Positions 11,217 through 26,100 are shown, counted from the stretch's first letter. The stretch is DNA of 64,000 nt from Lactarius indigo (GCA_025766275.1 JAFKAC010000104.1:62001-126000), one strand, 5' to 3'. A program made the numbers and translations. The notes: generated by a model from the letters alone, not told the origin.

Positions 11217-13222
11217 ATGTTGCGCGCGCAAGCCCGAGCTTCGTTCCACGCGTTGGAACAACGTAGTTCCCTCACTGTGGCTCAGAGAGTCCAGGCTGCC
11301 TTTATCTCTTCGTCAGCGGGGCGGACACCCACACCGCGGCGTCAGAACTTGACCTCCACCCCATTTTCGTCTTCCTCCGTTTTCCCTGTCCGTTCCATGT
11401 CGACTCACTTTGGAGAGTCCGCCGTTCGTCCAGAGCCGGACAAGGTCGTCCAAGACATCGCAGACTACGTGCACGACTACAATATCGACTCGGATCTCGC
11501 GTGGGAGACTGCACGCCTCTGTCTTATTGACACCATTGGATGCGGTCTCGAAGGTCTTCGTTTCCCTGAGTGCCAGAACTTACTCGGCCCGGTCGTCGAG
11601 GGTACCGTCGTCCCCAATGGTGAGTGAGAGCTCTCGGTCCCCTTTCGCTCTGTCGAGCCCGACTCGACCCCACATCTCGTCCCGACCCACTCATACCCCG
11701 CATCAGGAACCAAAGTGCCTGGGACGAACTACCAGCTCGATCCGATCCGCGGAGCTTTCAACATCGGCACCATCATCCGTTGGCTCGACTTTAACGACTG
11801 CTTCCTCGCCGCCGAATGTGCGTGCCCCCCATTCCCGAAGTCTCCCCACTACTAATCGCCATCCTTTTATTATTACAGGGGGCCACCCGTCCGACAACCT
11901 GGGTGCCATCCTCGCCGTCGCGGACCACCTTGCGCGCCAGGACCAGCATGTCACTGTCAAGGACGTCCTCGAGGGCATGATCAAAGCGCACGAGATCCAG
12001 GGCGGCCTCGCGCTGCTCAACTCGTTCAACCGCGTCGGCCTCGACCACGTCGTCCTCGTCAAGGTCGCGTCTACCGCCGTCGTCTCCAAGCTTCTGTAAG
12101 TAGCGCCGTCATCGCCCCTACTCTTTCTCTTTAGGAATGACGCGGCGCCTTCCTCCCAGCGGCCTCTCACGCGAGCAAACCGTCGACGCAATCTCACAGG
12201 CGTGGGTTGACGGCCAATCTCTCCGCACCTACCGCCACGCGCCCAACACGGGCTCGCGCAAGTCCTGGGCGGCCGGCGACGCGTGCTCGCGCGCCGTCAA
12301 CCTCGCCTACCTCGTCAAGAAGGGCGAGCCGGGCCTCCCATCGGTGCTCACCGCAAAGACGTGGGGCTTCTACGACGTGCTCTTCAAGGGCAAGCCGTTC
12401 GAGTTCCAGCGCCCGTTCGGTTCGTATGTGATGGAGAACGTGCTCTTCAAGATCTCCTACCCGGCCGAGTTCCACGCGCAGACGGCCGTCGAGGCCGCCC
12501 ATATTGTTCATGAGCGGCTTAAAGCGCTCGGGAAGACGTCGGATGATATCAAGAGCGTGCGCATCCGCACCCAAGAGGCGGCGGTCCGTATCATCGACAA
12601 ACAAGGCCCACTCGCCAACTTTGCCGATCGCGAGTGAGTACTCCTGAACACGGACTACTTTGACAAAGCTCACGTTCTGGTCGCCATGCAGCCACGCAAT
12701 CAACTACATGGTTGCGTATCCGCTTATCCATGGACACCTCAACTCGGAGAGCTAGTTTGTCGCGTTTCTCTCATCTCGCCATCCCTCCACTTACAGTTTG
12801 GCGCGTCTTTGCAGCACGGACAAGTCTGCTTCTGACCCACGTATAGATGCACTTCGTGCCAAAATTTACTGTGTTGAGGATAAGCGGTTCAGCGTCGAGT
12901 ATCACGACGCTGACAAGCGCTCAATTGGAAATGCGCTACTTGTCGAGCTGAACGATGGCACAGTACTTGATGAGGTCGAGGTTGAATACCCAGTCGGACA
13001 CAAGCGCCGTCGTGAGGAAGGCACTCCTCTCTTGCTCGCCAAGTTCCGCCGACACATTGGGTATCATTTCGACCAGGCGCGTCAAAAGAAGTGAGTGCCC
13101 TCCTGACTATGGTTCCTTTCTTCCTGAATTTTACGACCAGGATTCTGGACACACTCTCGGATGCGAAATCGTTGTGGGAACTCCCGGCCAACAAGTTTAC
13201 TGACCTTTTTGTCAAGCCTTGA
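11217..13222 (+). CDS. 2-methylcitrate dehydratase, mitochondrial (MmgE/PrpD family)
   Basis: Dehydrates 2-methylcitrate to 2-methyl-cis-aconitate in the methylcitrate cycle, which detoxifies propionyl-CoA in mitochondria. Seven exons join in phase (11217-11619, 11707-11817, 11879-12095, 12160-12633, 12692-12754, 12815-13090, 13141-13222) to 541 aa. Residues 1-65 are Arg/Ser-rich without acidic residues, as in a mitochondrial presequence. PrpD motifs include [34 protein letters not shown] (the active-site WxD...GHPSDN block), [18 protein letters not shown] and [12 protein letters not shown]. Two acceptor choices matter. The intron ending at 12159 joins KLL to GLSREQTVD, and the one ending at 12814 joins LNSESY to [11 protein letters not shown]. 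Other acceptors break the family alignment. Confidence 0.93.
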
Positions 13223-13541
13223 GTTGGGACTGCGAGGGACCCTGATATGGTATGAATTACACCATTACGTAGAACTTTTCATGTTCATCGAATGGCATCA
13301 TTCACGCAAATAAGTGAGCGTTACGAGTGTATACTTCCTCAAATAGGGCGAGTGTTCGGATGTCATACAACAGAAACGAACGCGGTAATCACAAGCCGGG
13401 TATAGAGAACGCCATAGAAACAGACAATAGAAGGGTAAGGACGAAGCGGGAGAACGGGACGAGTCAGAACGAGAGCATAAAGAAAGGGGTTTTGAACGCA
13501 GAACACCAGAGGGTCTTACGGGCTGTTTCGTCCGAACGAAT
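13223..13541. other. Intergenic, convergent 3' ends
   Basis: 319 bp between two converging stop codons. It holds only 3' flanks, and nothing else is seen. Confidence 0.5.
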
Positions 13542-16139
13542 TCAATTGGGGTGAATCCTTGGAGGCCGCCCACGAGTCTTCCTCAGACCACCACTAGCTC
13601 TTTTAGGTCCGAGTGTAGGATCTTTCTCTGATGAGCTGCCCTCGTGCCTTGCCCTGTAGCGTCCTTGGACCTCCAGAGCGGTTGCACCAGCAGTAGAGGA
13701 GTTCTTGTTACTAAAGACGGACCCATGAACTTTACTCTGCGAGCCATGAGACACTGGGTCTAGATAGGCGACGGGATAATTGCCCGAGGACCCAAGTATA
13801 TCCGCGTATTGATATCCGTGCTCAGCAGGAGGATGGAGATAGGGACGGTCTGCCCCGTGCCTCATAAGCTGCGATGGTGATGGCGAACGTCCATTAATGG
13901 TTGGGCTAGAGTCCTCTTCCGGAACAGAGGACAAACGGCGCTGCATAAGCCGAGCGAGTGGGATTGACCGTGGTATTTGGTGCTGAGAGTGCCCACGTGC
14001 ATAGCGAAATTCCTCATGGCCAGGGGAAGAGAGAGCATCGCGATGCGACGTGGCGTACCGACGAACGTCATGGCCGAGATACCCTGGCAACGTCTGCGCG
14101 GTGCGAGAGACAGGCAGTAAAACCTCGGAAGACAGGGGGGAAAGATGTTGATAATCCTGAGTAGCAAGAAAATTTGTCAGAGCCTGCGATGTGGCGGGGT
14201 CGAGCTCGTAACCAGAATAGTCCAGGCGGGGAACTGGGTTGATTTGCGGGGGAGGAGCTAGGGGGATTTCGTGATCGCGCATGATGTTACGACCCAGGCG
14301 CTCTCGCATCAAATAGCGTAGCTGATTTGTTGTCTCCGAGTCCTGCAGCTGTTCCTGGACTACTTGATGCCTAAGAGAAACGGGAGAAACCGATTGGTGG
14401 TTGTAAGGAGAGAACTCAGAAGACCAAAGAGGGGACGAAGAATTGGGGGGTGTAGGTAGTAAGCTTTGCTGCTGCATTTTCAGCAGCTGCTGTTGCTGAT
14501 ACTGATGAGCCAATTCCATGGCGGTCATACGACGAGATGGGGCCTGAGAATTTTCAGGGGAACGAGGTTCAATGAGAATTTGAGGCAAAGCAGAACCAAC
14601 AGCCGGGCGAGATGAAACCCTCATCGCAGGGAGGCCGGCGCCAGAGGGTCTAGACGAGGACAAAGAGTTTCGAGATCCATAAGTCCTAGATAGCAGATTA
14701 CGGTTTAGTTCACCACCATTCTGAAGCTCGGTCTCAGATTCTCGGAAGTGCAAGTTGCGCTCTAGCGTTCTTGTCAGTTCTACAGTCGAATCGTAGTCAT
14801 GGCCGTGATTCACAGCTCTAGCATTTCTTCTTTCGACGAGGTTCTCCAGAACGATAGTCTCGCTGTAGGGGTTGTGCGAATAGACGACGTCAGTATAACT
14901 CGCAGATGTGTCCCGGGGCTTTAGTGTACCAAGGCCAGCGCTGTCAGACCCCGCTCTCGTCGATGACACGGAGCCAACGGAGGAGTGGGTTCGCGTGGAA
15001 AATTCGGCTGAATTCTCATCGGGAGGTTTATACTGGCGGGGAGAATCGCGAAAGGACTGCGGTGGTTGAGTACTGACTTCCTGTTTCTTAATTTTGGTAT
15101 CCGGGCCGAAATCATCGGAATGGTCACGGTGTTCCCCAGAATCTAAGCCCCATATCACCCGAGGCAAGTTGTCCGGCTCCTCAATTATAGTGCCTTCGGC
15201 ACCACTGCATAAATTCCCGTGAGTTAATGCGTAAAGAACTATACTTACAACTCACGAGGGGCATCGCGCGTAAGGCAAGGACAGTGGACCATGCAACGCG
15301 GGAATCGGACGAGGTGGTGATTTTGCCCAGGTGATCCATCCTAGTCGAACGTAAGTATTTTACTCACAGCTAACCCCAATACTGAGACCCTCACCTTCGT
15401 CAGTGGGCGCCACCTTCATCTCGGATCCAGGGGAAGAAGCTTTAGTTGGATGTTGATTACTCAAAAACGCTTCAGATAATCCGCAGTTGTTTTCGATGAT
15501 GAGGACCGAATCTGGAGAAGGCGGAGGAGAAGGCGTATGAGGGATGGTACCCTGTGTACGGCTGGAGAAACATATACCAGATGTGGTGTCGGTTCCAGAA
15601 AGAAAGGAGCCTCCGCTGAGCATTGAGCCATCGTATCCTTCAGTGGACAGGCTACTATCGGCAAGCTGACCACCAGTAGGTCTCTGCTCTGGCATCGATA
15701 CTACACGTGGGACGAGATCAAATGTTTCTCTCCCTGTAATAGCGGGGGAATCTTCGGGAAGAGAAAATACTCTGATGGATGAGTGCCTGTGCGCTGAGGG
15801 TTTCAAGATGGGCAACTGGCGAGGTTTTGTGGAGCTGGAAATCTCAATCCTCGAAAGAGAAGAACCTCTAGCCGGTGAGTGGCTATATGCGGGAGAAACC
15901 TGTATAGAGGGCGCCAAGGGAGAGAGTTGGGAATCGCCAATTGCAAAGGAAGGGTCGTTCGGAAACGGGGTGAGCGACTCAGCATCCAGAGATAGTGCGC
16001 AGGATTGGAGCTGGGAAACTCCGGCCTGCACGCCTTTGTCTGTGTAGGTCTTCATTATAATCGTTGTGAGGGAAGATGGTGGTTGGGGGTTGGGGGTGAC
16101 CATGTCAAGCCGTGCCAAACAATCACGCGTCCAGGTCAT
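13542..16139 (-). CDS. Disordered Ser/Pro/Gln-rich protein with C-terminal AT-hook-like motif, 830 aa
   Basis: Three minus-strand exons join in phase: 16139-15395, 15340-15256 and 15204-13542 (830 aa). The obvious donor GTGAGT near 15366 leads to a stop. Using GTGAGG at 15394 instead yields GWITWAKSPPRPIPALHGPL and then LPYARCPSGAEGTIIEEPDN, the only block with the look of a conserved fold (residues ~249-290). The rest is low complexity: Ser/Pro-rich, a Gln-rich helix (YQQQQLLKMQQQ, ~520) and an end KTRGRPPRIHPN that contains an AT-hook core (RGRP). I do not recognise the family. A nuclear DNA-associated role is suggested only by the AT-hook. Its start lies 72 bp from that of the divergent SNAPC3-like gene. 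Confidence 0.8.
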
Positions 16140-16211
16140 GTGCCCTGTCTCTGCATCAGCGTGATCACCTGGCACCTCTTCAGCCTCAGCCCAAGACCCT
16201 CATTCCTTGAT
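16140..16211. promoter_or_regulatory. 72-bp divergent start-to-start interval
   Basis: The start codons of the 830-aa gene (16139, minus) and the SNAPC3-like gene (16212, plus) are only 72 bp apart, so a shared bidirectional promoter is implied and transcripts probably overlap at their 5' ends. No TATA box is evident. Confidence 0.5.
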
Positions 16212-17656
16212 ATGAACCCAGTGACATGGTCTGCACTGTCTCACGAATCACTTATGGGCCCGCCGTCAGAGCTCGTTGACGTCGGTGAATTTTTGAGAGG
16301 AGCTCGCGATAGCTTAGCTCCTGTATTCACGTCGTCAGCCCCCCTTCAACAAGCTGTAGCCGACATAGACCCAGCCCAACACGGCGCCATTATGTCCGAA
16401 TGCAGGTGGGTCACTCACATCAGCTACCCGATCATTCTATAATCCCACCCAAGTGTAGATGATGTGCGTTCAAAGCTCGTTGATATATTCAACGACCCAC
16501 GTCTCTATGTTCATGCCAGACGCGTGCATGACACATCTGTAAATGCCATCTATGAGCAGGCGGAAAGAAATACGTCAAAGAAGCGGAAGAGAAAACGAGA
16601 GGTTGTCTCCGAGTTGGAGGACACCCCCGATCTTACCGCTCTGAAGAAAGGTTTAGCAGATATCAAGTTAAAAAGCTGGCCGTATGTCACTACCGGCGTC
16701 GTTACGATTTGTGGTTGACGTACCTAGGCTACCACTGGAAGCGGCCGTCTTCATGAGAGGTCCTAAGAACTCGGACATCAACACGTTGGCCGAGATTGTG
16801 AGCTTCTACAACCACCTCACTACCTTCCATCTAACTTCTCCTCGAGAAATACTCAAGTAACGGATCTAACCCCTTACCGCAATCTACCGTCGTAGTTATC
16901 AGCGTATACAATCGTCTGGCTTGGTCGTATAATTTCGTATACCGCAGCTCACAACATGTCGTGCTGTCTTCCAACACTCTCGAAGAACTCTACAATGTCA
17001 TACCTTGTCCCTCGAACGAGATCCCTGATGAATGCGTGGTGGACGGGACTTTTGTAAGGTATGGGACTGGTTCTTCAACCCGCCCGAGTGGATGTGTTGT
17101 GGTAATCGAGGAGATGGCTTATGGAGATGGGTCCACTGAAGCTGACTATGCCAGGTACGTGCATTTATCCGCCAGTACAAACCCTAATCCTCATCCGCAC
17201 CTTTGTAGCAAGCTCGTCGCTCATGTCTCAAAGCCATTCGGCGAAGGCCAAAAAATGCGCGACACATCGTTTTCCTCACTTTCGCTCCGCCTCAATCACC
17301 CGTATTGGCTCGTGCACCAGGGAAATTGCGAACATTTCCTGGTCGTTGATCAGATACGGCATGTCTTCTGGCCCTCGTAATTCAAACATCTCGTTGACTC
17401 CTCATCTAGACTTCTGCATCCTCATGACCCCCCATCTGGGTATCCTTTAACTACGCAAATCACCCCTCCACTACTCGGTAATTGTCGCGCTTGTACCAAG
17501 GTTCCTGCAGTATACTCGGTTGTTGGGGATATCCGCCTCGGTGAAAGTCCTTGCTTACTGTGTGCACCATGCTGGAGGAACATGGGCTTGCCGAAAGGCA
17601 AAGACGCAAACGCTGTCATGGTTATTCCCCTCCCAAAGCATGAGTTTGGGTGGTAA
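16212..17656 (+). CDS. snRNA-activating complex subunit 3-like (SNAP50 zinc-finger family)
   Basis: SNAPC3/SNAP50 binds the proximal sequence element of snRNA promoters. Exons: 16212-16405, 16454-16681, 16728-about 16797, about 16896-17154, 17209-17358, 17410-17656. Family evidence is the C-terminal half: VVLSSNTLEELYNVIPCPSN, CVVVIEEMAYGD, PYWLVHQGNCEHFLVVDQIR, then ITPPLLGNCRACTKVPAVYS and CLLCAPCWRNMG, which form the Cys/His zinc-binding region. A Lys/Arg-rich stretch (KKRKRKREVV) looks like a nuclear signal. Oddities: the intron at 17359 has a GC donor (CG|GCATGT...CATCTAG). At the exon 3/4 junction, the canonical GTGAGC donor (16798) and TAG acceptor (16895) are one base out of frame, so either a weaker pair (GTTGGC to ATCAG, 16786-16902) is used or one base is missing. 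Confidence 0.83.
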
Positions 17657-17858
17657 CGCACATCATTGCATCTTCGTCTGACCATCGGCATGAAACCCTG
17701 GTCAAGGTGTTGTATATAAAGCTCATAGGTTATTCTGACACCCGAACTTATAACAGAGCCGTAACACAGGTTAACAAGACATCGTTCACTGCCACCTAAT
17801 GCTTATACACAATTCAATGGTGTTTTCTCTGTAAGCTTCTATCACAATGATAAACCAG

Positions 17859-20024
<2,166 letters not shown>

Positions 20025-21542
20025 GATATGATAGCGATGGGAAATCCGTCCAAGGACACTCTTAACCTGATTCTGGCGTTCACTGCATCATCCGGTCCGA
20101 TTCGGGGGCCGGGAAAGTCTTGGAGGTCAAACAAAACTCGAGCGATTGGGGCAGCGTTATGTGCATATAGCGTCATCGTGAACAATAATGATTTTCAGGC
20201 AACTCTATTCTTCCGATGCAGCAGTCCACGCTTCTCAATGCTTTGCTTCTTCAGATCCTTTCTTGATGCACTGAGACGAGCGTAATGTTCTACGACGTGG
20301 CCTAATTCCGATAAAGATAGAAGCCGAGTGCCACTGAGCGTTTATCGCGATCGCGGCGCGACTCTGCAGTGTTCCCACACCCCACACGTAAGTACGGCCT
20401 CAGGCTCTCACATGCTTCTTACATGTGTTACTGGCAATGACCCAGACCGAGTCGCAAGAGCTACCGGTGTTCTTCAGCGCTTCAGCTTCAGCTCTCAACC
20501 GTACCCTATCTAGAATAAAATTTTGATAAAGCCAAAATCCCGAAGTCTCAAACTTGTGTCCCTTGTGCCCACTTACAAAACTCTCGTGGTACAGAAAAAC
20601 GCTTTTCCCTCTTGTGGCCATATCACTATGTCGACCGCTCAAGAACTCGGTGGTCCTTTTACTCGCAGACTCGAAGTTATTCTTGGATACTTATGGCTGA
20701 CGAACAGGTTTGAACGTGAAGATTGATGACTCGCTCGTGGATGTAAAATTGGACCATTTTTGGGTCATAATAGCTTTCTAACCCATCAGGGGTCAGTCAT
20801 GCGCCTCGCGCCATCGATACCTGCGATGGGACTTAGGTTCGACTGGACACGCTGTCGGAAGACCAACACCTATCCTGGAGCGAGGGGCCCGAGGTGTTAT
20901 TTTGGAGGTGTGTCCTCACCTACTGTATTCCTTGGCCTGTGCACTGATCAATACCAGTCCTCAATTCTTCACAAAAATCCTCTCTCTGGCTTTCCTCGTG
21001 ATGCAACGCAAAAATAAAATTTGGTGACCCAAATGATCACAATCTGGGTGTTACCTCAGGGTATCCCAAAACCCTGAGATAAACCCCGAGATACACGTGT
21101 TGGTCCATTCTTCGTTGAACCCCTGTCAGTACTGCTACGTCCTTTGGTATAATTGTCGTTTGGTCGGCGTATCGACCTTCCCCCTCGATTGAAACCGAAG
21201 CGATGTATTTGGTACTCTGCTATCATGATATATGATGCACGATATTTGGCACCGGGGGCAAAGCTGTGAATTACCCTGCCCAACTCCATTATATGTAGGT
21301 GGGATCCTGTAACACTCTCCGTCAACAGATGCACCACAACCGATCCAGTCCAATCAGACATATATTAGCAGCTTAGTATCGTATCGCGTGACACGGTCCA
21401 CACAACAGCTAACATACCAATAGTAATGAACGAACAAAAAAGGAGCGTAAATCAAACAAATACATAAGCACATAAGCAAAGCGAGATTCAACAAACTGTC
21501 CGTAAACCGTAAATCGTACACACCCATTAGTCAGCGCCTCAT
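20025..21542. other. 1.5-kb intergenic region
   Basis: Upstream of the ATP sulfurylase start and downstream of the next minus-strand gene. Short open frames on both strands show no domain or splice pattern. It probably holds the MET3 promoter, but no clear regulatory site was picked. Confidence 0.45.
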
Positions 21543-23429
21543 TCACCGCCGGACGGCAGTCGAGGGTCTCAATCGAGCCAAGCGTAGTTCGATGGGAGCC
21601 AGTGAGTTGACGAGCTTGACGCGATTTACTTCACGGTGATGGAAATTCTCCGGTTTCTGAGCATCTCCTATCCAGCCACTGGACCACTCGGAAGAAACAT
21701 GTTTTTCAAAGTGTAGCTCGTTTTCTTCGTCCAGGGGGGAGTCCGCAGCAGCGGGTATCTCCTGAACCGACGCCGTCGCCGCTTTAGTCCGGAGTTCGAA
21801 TAGCCCCGTATAGACCGAGTCCAGCGTCATTGCCATTGTGCCTTGAGTATTTTCTGCGACGACTCCGAAGCGCGCAGGCTCTGACCCTGCGACATGTGCG
21901 ATTGAGACGTTCATCGGTGCGTTGAAGGTCTTGAACACTGTCATAAAGTTCGGGCGCTTTGGGGGGGTACTAAAGTAACGGCGTTCGTCGACCTGAAGGT
22001 TGACTTGCGCGACAATTGGTCTGCAAAAGTGGTGAGCATTCAGGACGGTGATCATCTTAGCGGTGGCTGCCGTACCCGTTTCCTGTCTCCACTTTGAACT
22101 TAGTAGGCATCCTCGACTTCCGATTGTTGACCAATAAGACGTTTGTGTAGATGGCGCTACGTAATTTGAGCCTTTCGGGAACTGGGTCGGAGGTAGTGTC
22201 GCACTTACCCGTTGATGGTATCCAGGAGAATATTTTCGGAGGCACTGAAATTCCCAGAAATTTCGGCGCCGGACGTCTGAACCACAATCGACGACGCTCT
22301 GACAGACTATGAAGTGACGCATGAAGCAAGGTTAATTGCGGCGGAATAAGCGTACTTACGGCAACTGTAACCGCAGAGTTGGAGCCTGTAAGTTCGAACT
22401 TTCTGAATGCGACGTGTCTAAGATCGCCAAAGGATTGGTTAAACATGGGCAATTGAGTTGCAAACGTTTTGAAGTTGATAGGTGCCGGTGTCCAAGGCAG
22501 AAGCAATTGCAGGTCCATGTCTATGGTATCTAGATGGCTTTCCTCCCTATCGGGTATCTAGTAAGAGGAATAAAACGTCATAATAATGTGTCATAGAATA
22601 GGTAGAACATACGCGTAGAATCAACTCCGTGGTGTTTCTAAAGCTTGTGAGGCATACGGAGCTCGCTTGTAAGAGTTGAAAGCTAGAACTCCGTGTGTTG
22701 GCCACCAGGACAATGCCGGATGCGTTTTTGTCAGGATTCATGTCAACTCTAAGACTGCCCGAGACATAGTCTGTCAAGTTGTTCGAGCTTGAATTCGTCC
22801 GCAGAATGATCCCGTCACCAAGGGGGAAAGCTAAGCGCATACTGAGGGATGTAGAGATCATTTACAACTTATAAACCGATGAGATGGTGTGAGAGCCATA
22901 CCTGGCCATAGCAGTCGTTGTGTTGGGTTTCCCAAGAGCCCCTGGCTCCATCCAATTATTACATGAAAAATTTCCAAGATTTTGGACAGACAAGTCGATC
23001 TGCAGTTGGGGTGGAGGCGTTGGGGGAAGTGGACCATAGTCTAAGAAGGAGTCGTCGCCATGCCATTTGAGCTTGTGTGGTGGTTTCCATCTCTGAGGTA
23101 TTGTCGGTTTAATGCAGGATGGAAAACCGTTTGAAAATACCTACCAGCACGAAAGCGGGTACGCCGATTACGACGAAGATGGCAGAGTATATAGCGAAGG
23201 CGTATGCGATCACCTTCCCCACCTTGGTGTGCCATAGTCTTCGGTAGAACGCCCGCTTATGGGGTGATGGGTGCTGCGCTTGGGATGCTTCGTAGTCAGG
23301 TAGAGTGGTATTAGGACTGGGAGAACGTCCAGATGCGAGTGCCACGGCATTGGCCCGGGAAGGCGCCGTGTGAGAAGGGTCGGATAGTAGCTTTGGTCGT
23401 TGTAAAGAGTCTTCCTCGAGGAGTATCAT
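21543..23429 (-). CDS. Single-pass membrane protein, fungal-specific, 524 aa
   Basis: Seven exons join in phase on the minus strand (23429-23145, 23092-22902, 22841-22613, 22557-22360, 22306-22209, 22171-22076, 22020-21543), giving 524 aa. ATG 23429 opens a cytosolic Ser/Pro-rich tail. One membrane span follows at about residues 73-95 (VIAYAFAIYSAIFVVIGVPA), then PPPQLQIDLSVQNLGNF and a long beta-rich region resembling serial filament/adhesin-like repeats. The final domain (MTVFKTFNAPMNVSIAHV ... SVYTGLFELRTKAATASV) has the look of a conserved module I recall from the ends of many agaricomycete membrane proteins. The last residues NSLAPIELRLARLRP are typical of it. The topology (short inside, large outside or lumenal) is inferred. 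No enzymatic motif is visible and no function is proposed. Confidence 0.8.
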
Positions 23430-23656
23430 AGTCGACAAGCGGCGGTTGGGGGCGACAGGATTATAGTTACGAGACACAGTAGCACAAAGGCGGTGCACTC
23501 TTCACTGGCACGGCACGTGCTAACGGTAACTATGTGATGCGCAGCCGACGACACGGCCACTATTCCATTTTCGTCGTCCGTGGGGCCGCATTGGTTGAGA
23601 TCGACGCCGAGGAGATCACCCTTACATCCCCTAACCTGATTATTACGCGCGATGTT

Positions 23657-25763
23657 TTATAATTCTGTCCGCGGCCCTTGCTCTTTCTCAGATGAGCTAA
23701 ATAAGCGTTGTAAAGCTTCTTTCACCACTCTCGCACACTCAATTGTACCCTCTTTGCAAGCCCGAACCCAAAGCCTCGCTCGTTGCTGGAGCGCTTCAAC
23801 AAAGTTGGTGTTTGATAGAGCATCCGCATAAGTCATCTGGGATGGTCGGGATAGCTTAAATGACGTCAGAATAAGACAACGCGGCTCTCTACAAAAACCC
23901 ACAGGTGTATTGACCGCCATTTCGGCTTCTCGAATGAGCTTCTCCGATTCTTCGGTGTTCGATTCGCGCCACAGCTTTCGGAAGACATCCACCGCGTGCA
24001 AACTCTCCGAAAACCTATGCAGAGTGTTGATCAAGGCAACCACCTCCGAGCGTTGCAGAAGATTGGCATTCAATCGAGGGCTATACAGGTGGTGAGTGCA
24101 TGTAAGGCGCGAACGCGAGCAGGGAGGTTTAATACTCTAGATTTTTCTCGTCAAGCTCAAATAGAACCTTTAGGGCGGTGCCAAGGCCAGTTGTCTGGAT
24201 CTTGCCCCACAATCTGCACTTGTCGCAGCCTACACAGTCCATAATTCGACTGACATTTCTGAAGTGCTGCTTGAATTCCTCTTTTAGGACCTGCACGCAA
24301 TCCTCTCAGTGGGGCGAGGGGGGCGTCTGGGTGTATACTCACGTTGGCGTTCTCACCCTTAAAAAGAGCCGTCTCATCGAACTTGCCCGCGAACTTAGCA
24401 ATCTCAAGGACCTTTTCTAATCGACTGTAAGTGACTAGGTGCTCTTCGTGGGTACCCGAGGCGCAGTAGTCGTAGGCTGACAGGTATGGGCCCAAACGCG
24501 CAACAGCCCGTAAAAGGAGTACCGTGTTGAAATAAATATATTGAAGGCGCTCGGGATGTGACGCTATCCTGGTCACGTAGCATTGTAGATCAGGGCCCTA
24601 TAATTCATTAAGTACCGAATGTCTGTGTGTTGCAGGAATAAATACCCATTTTCCGGTTGTCCGGTCGAGGTGCTCATGGCAGATATGTGTCGAGATTGAT
24701 GCATGGAGTCCTGGTAAAAATACTGATAAGAATGACTAAGCTAGACATCGCAACTCGGGCTCACCAGAAATGACTTTGTAGTAAACTCTCTTTTCCAAAC
24801 ACTGTTCATGAGGTATCCCGCCGTCCATGTACAAGACCTCGGCCATAGTATCAGGGAGGACCACCCCTGGCTTTGACATCTTACTCAACGAACTTTCAGG
24901 TTCGTCGAAACAATTCTCCTCGTATATTGCCCTCCACACTCGACGGGCAGAAATGCCTACATAGCCAGTGAAGCGTTCGGGGTTCAAAGAGAGATCGACA
25001 TAATCCCCCTCTGGAATACCAATGAGTCCATGGCTCAAGAGGGAGAGGGTAGACACACCAGTCATATCGTCCAAGAAACAGAAATCTGAGTCACGGTAGT
25101 AACAACCAGGGAGTTCTACTCTCTATGAAATGTCAAACGTGATATAGACGGCAAAGGTGTCTCGACTCACGTTGTCGTCAGAGCTTTCTAACTTGCTGAG
25201 CGTGCCAGCTCTCCATTGTTCGGGTATCTCACTCTGCTAGCATGTCGGACAAGTGCACCGGTATCCAAAAACGTGCGCACCTCATCGACGGTGACAATCG
25301 AACAGTCTTTATTCATACAAAAGACGTTTTCCTCCCAGAATGGGCATTCCCTGTATAAATCCACCTTCGTGGTTGCCTTGATCAATCCACACGCCCGATG
25401 CGAGAAGTAGGCTGACGTACTCGGAAGAATTTAAAGAAAGGCGTTTGCACCAACTCATGGAGTTGATCATAAAGCACATTATTTACGCTCTCAATGGTCT
25501 CGAAGTCACAGAGCGTAGTCTCTATGGGGCCTGTAAGCTATCGGGTAGCGTTCAGATTGTTGCCTCCAGACGCAGGAGGAACTAGTGCGCACCTTTTGCT
25601 CGCAAGATGCTTGTTGTGCGGGTTCGTGCCCTAGCACATGTTGGAGTTGGTCTTTCCGGACCAAAGTGTCGGACAGAAACGCCGCATCTGGTGCGCGTAG
25701 AGAGGCGCTCGCCCGGTGTATCACCAGGAGGAGCAACGCATGAGGAAAGAGCAGACGACGCAT
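23657..25763 (-). CDS. ERO1: Endoplasmic reticulum oxidoreductin 1 (ERO1)
   Basis: ERO1 is an FAD thiol oxidase that reoxidises protein disulfide isomerase in the ER. ATG 25763 starts a signal peptide ([20 protein letters not shown]). Spliced exons then read [32 protein letters not shown] (the conserved C-P-F-W), [50 protein letters not shown], and the active-site CVGCDKC (C-x-x-C-x-x-C) encoded near 24215-24235. The final exons include [20 protein letters not shown]. At least eight exons are present; an intron near 23850-23905 interrupts the last part. The protein ends in -RTEL, a sequence somewhat like an ER-retrieval tetrapeptide. Spacing from the divergent SCP160 start is 337 bp. Confidence 0.94.
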
Positions 25764-26100
25764 CAGAGTTATGGTGTCGAAGAGGGAAATGTGAAAGTGG
25801 TATTACATGATGCTACGACTTGACATCTGGAACACGTATGGTAAACAACCCGTGATGTGAAGCAAAGTCCGTGTCACATGATATATCCCAGTTAAGAAAT
25901 ATGCTCGCACGGAGGGTCTGGCTCATGAGGTCTGGCCACGACATCGAATATTAAGCGAACCGAACGAACAAAGCTTCTCTCTTCTTCCCTCTTATCACAA
26001 ATAATTTCTCTCGGACAGAGTCTGCGTGCAGTCTCTAGTCCTCCCGGTATTTCTCTCCCGTCATAAGGTTTTTATTCTCCGGACACCCGTATAATCCGTC
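25764..26100. promoter_or_regulatory. Divergent promoter region, ERO1 / SCP160
   Basis: 337 bp between start codons. A pyrimidine-rich stretch (about 25975-26050) lies just upstream of the SCP160 ATG, a common fungal promoter feature. No other gene is seen. Confidence 0.45.
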
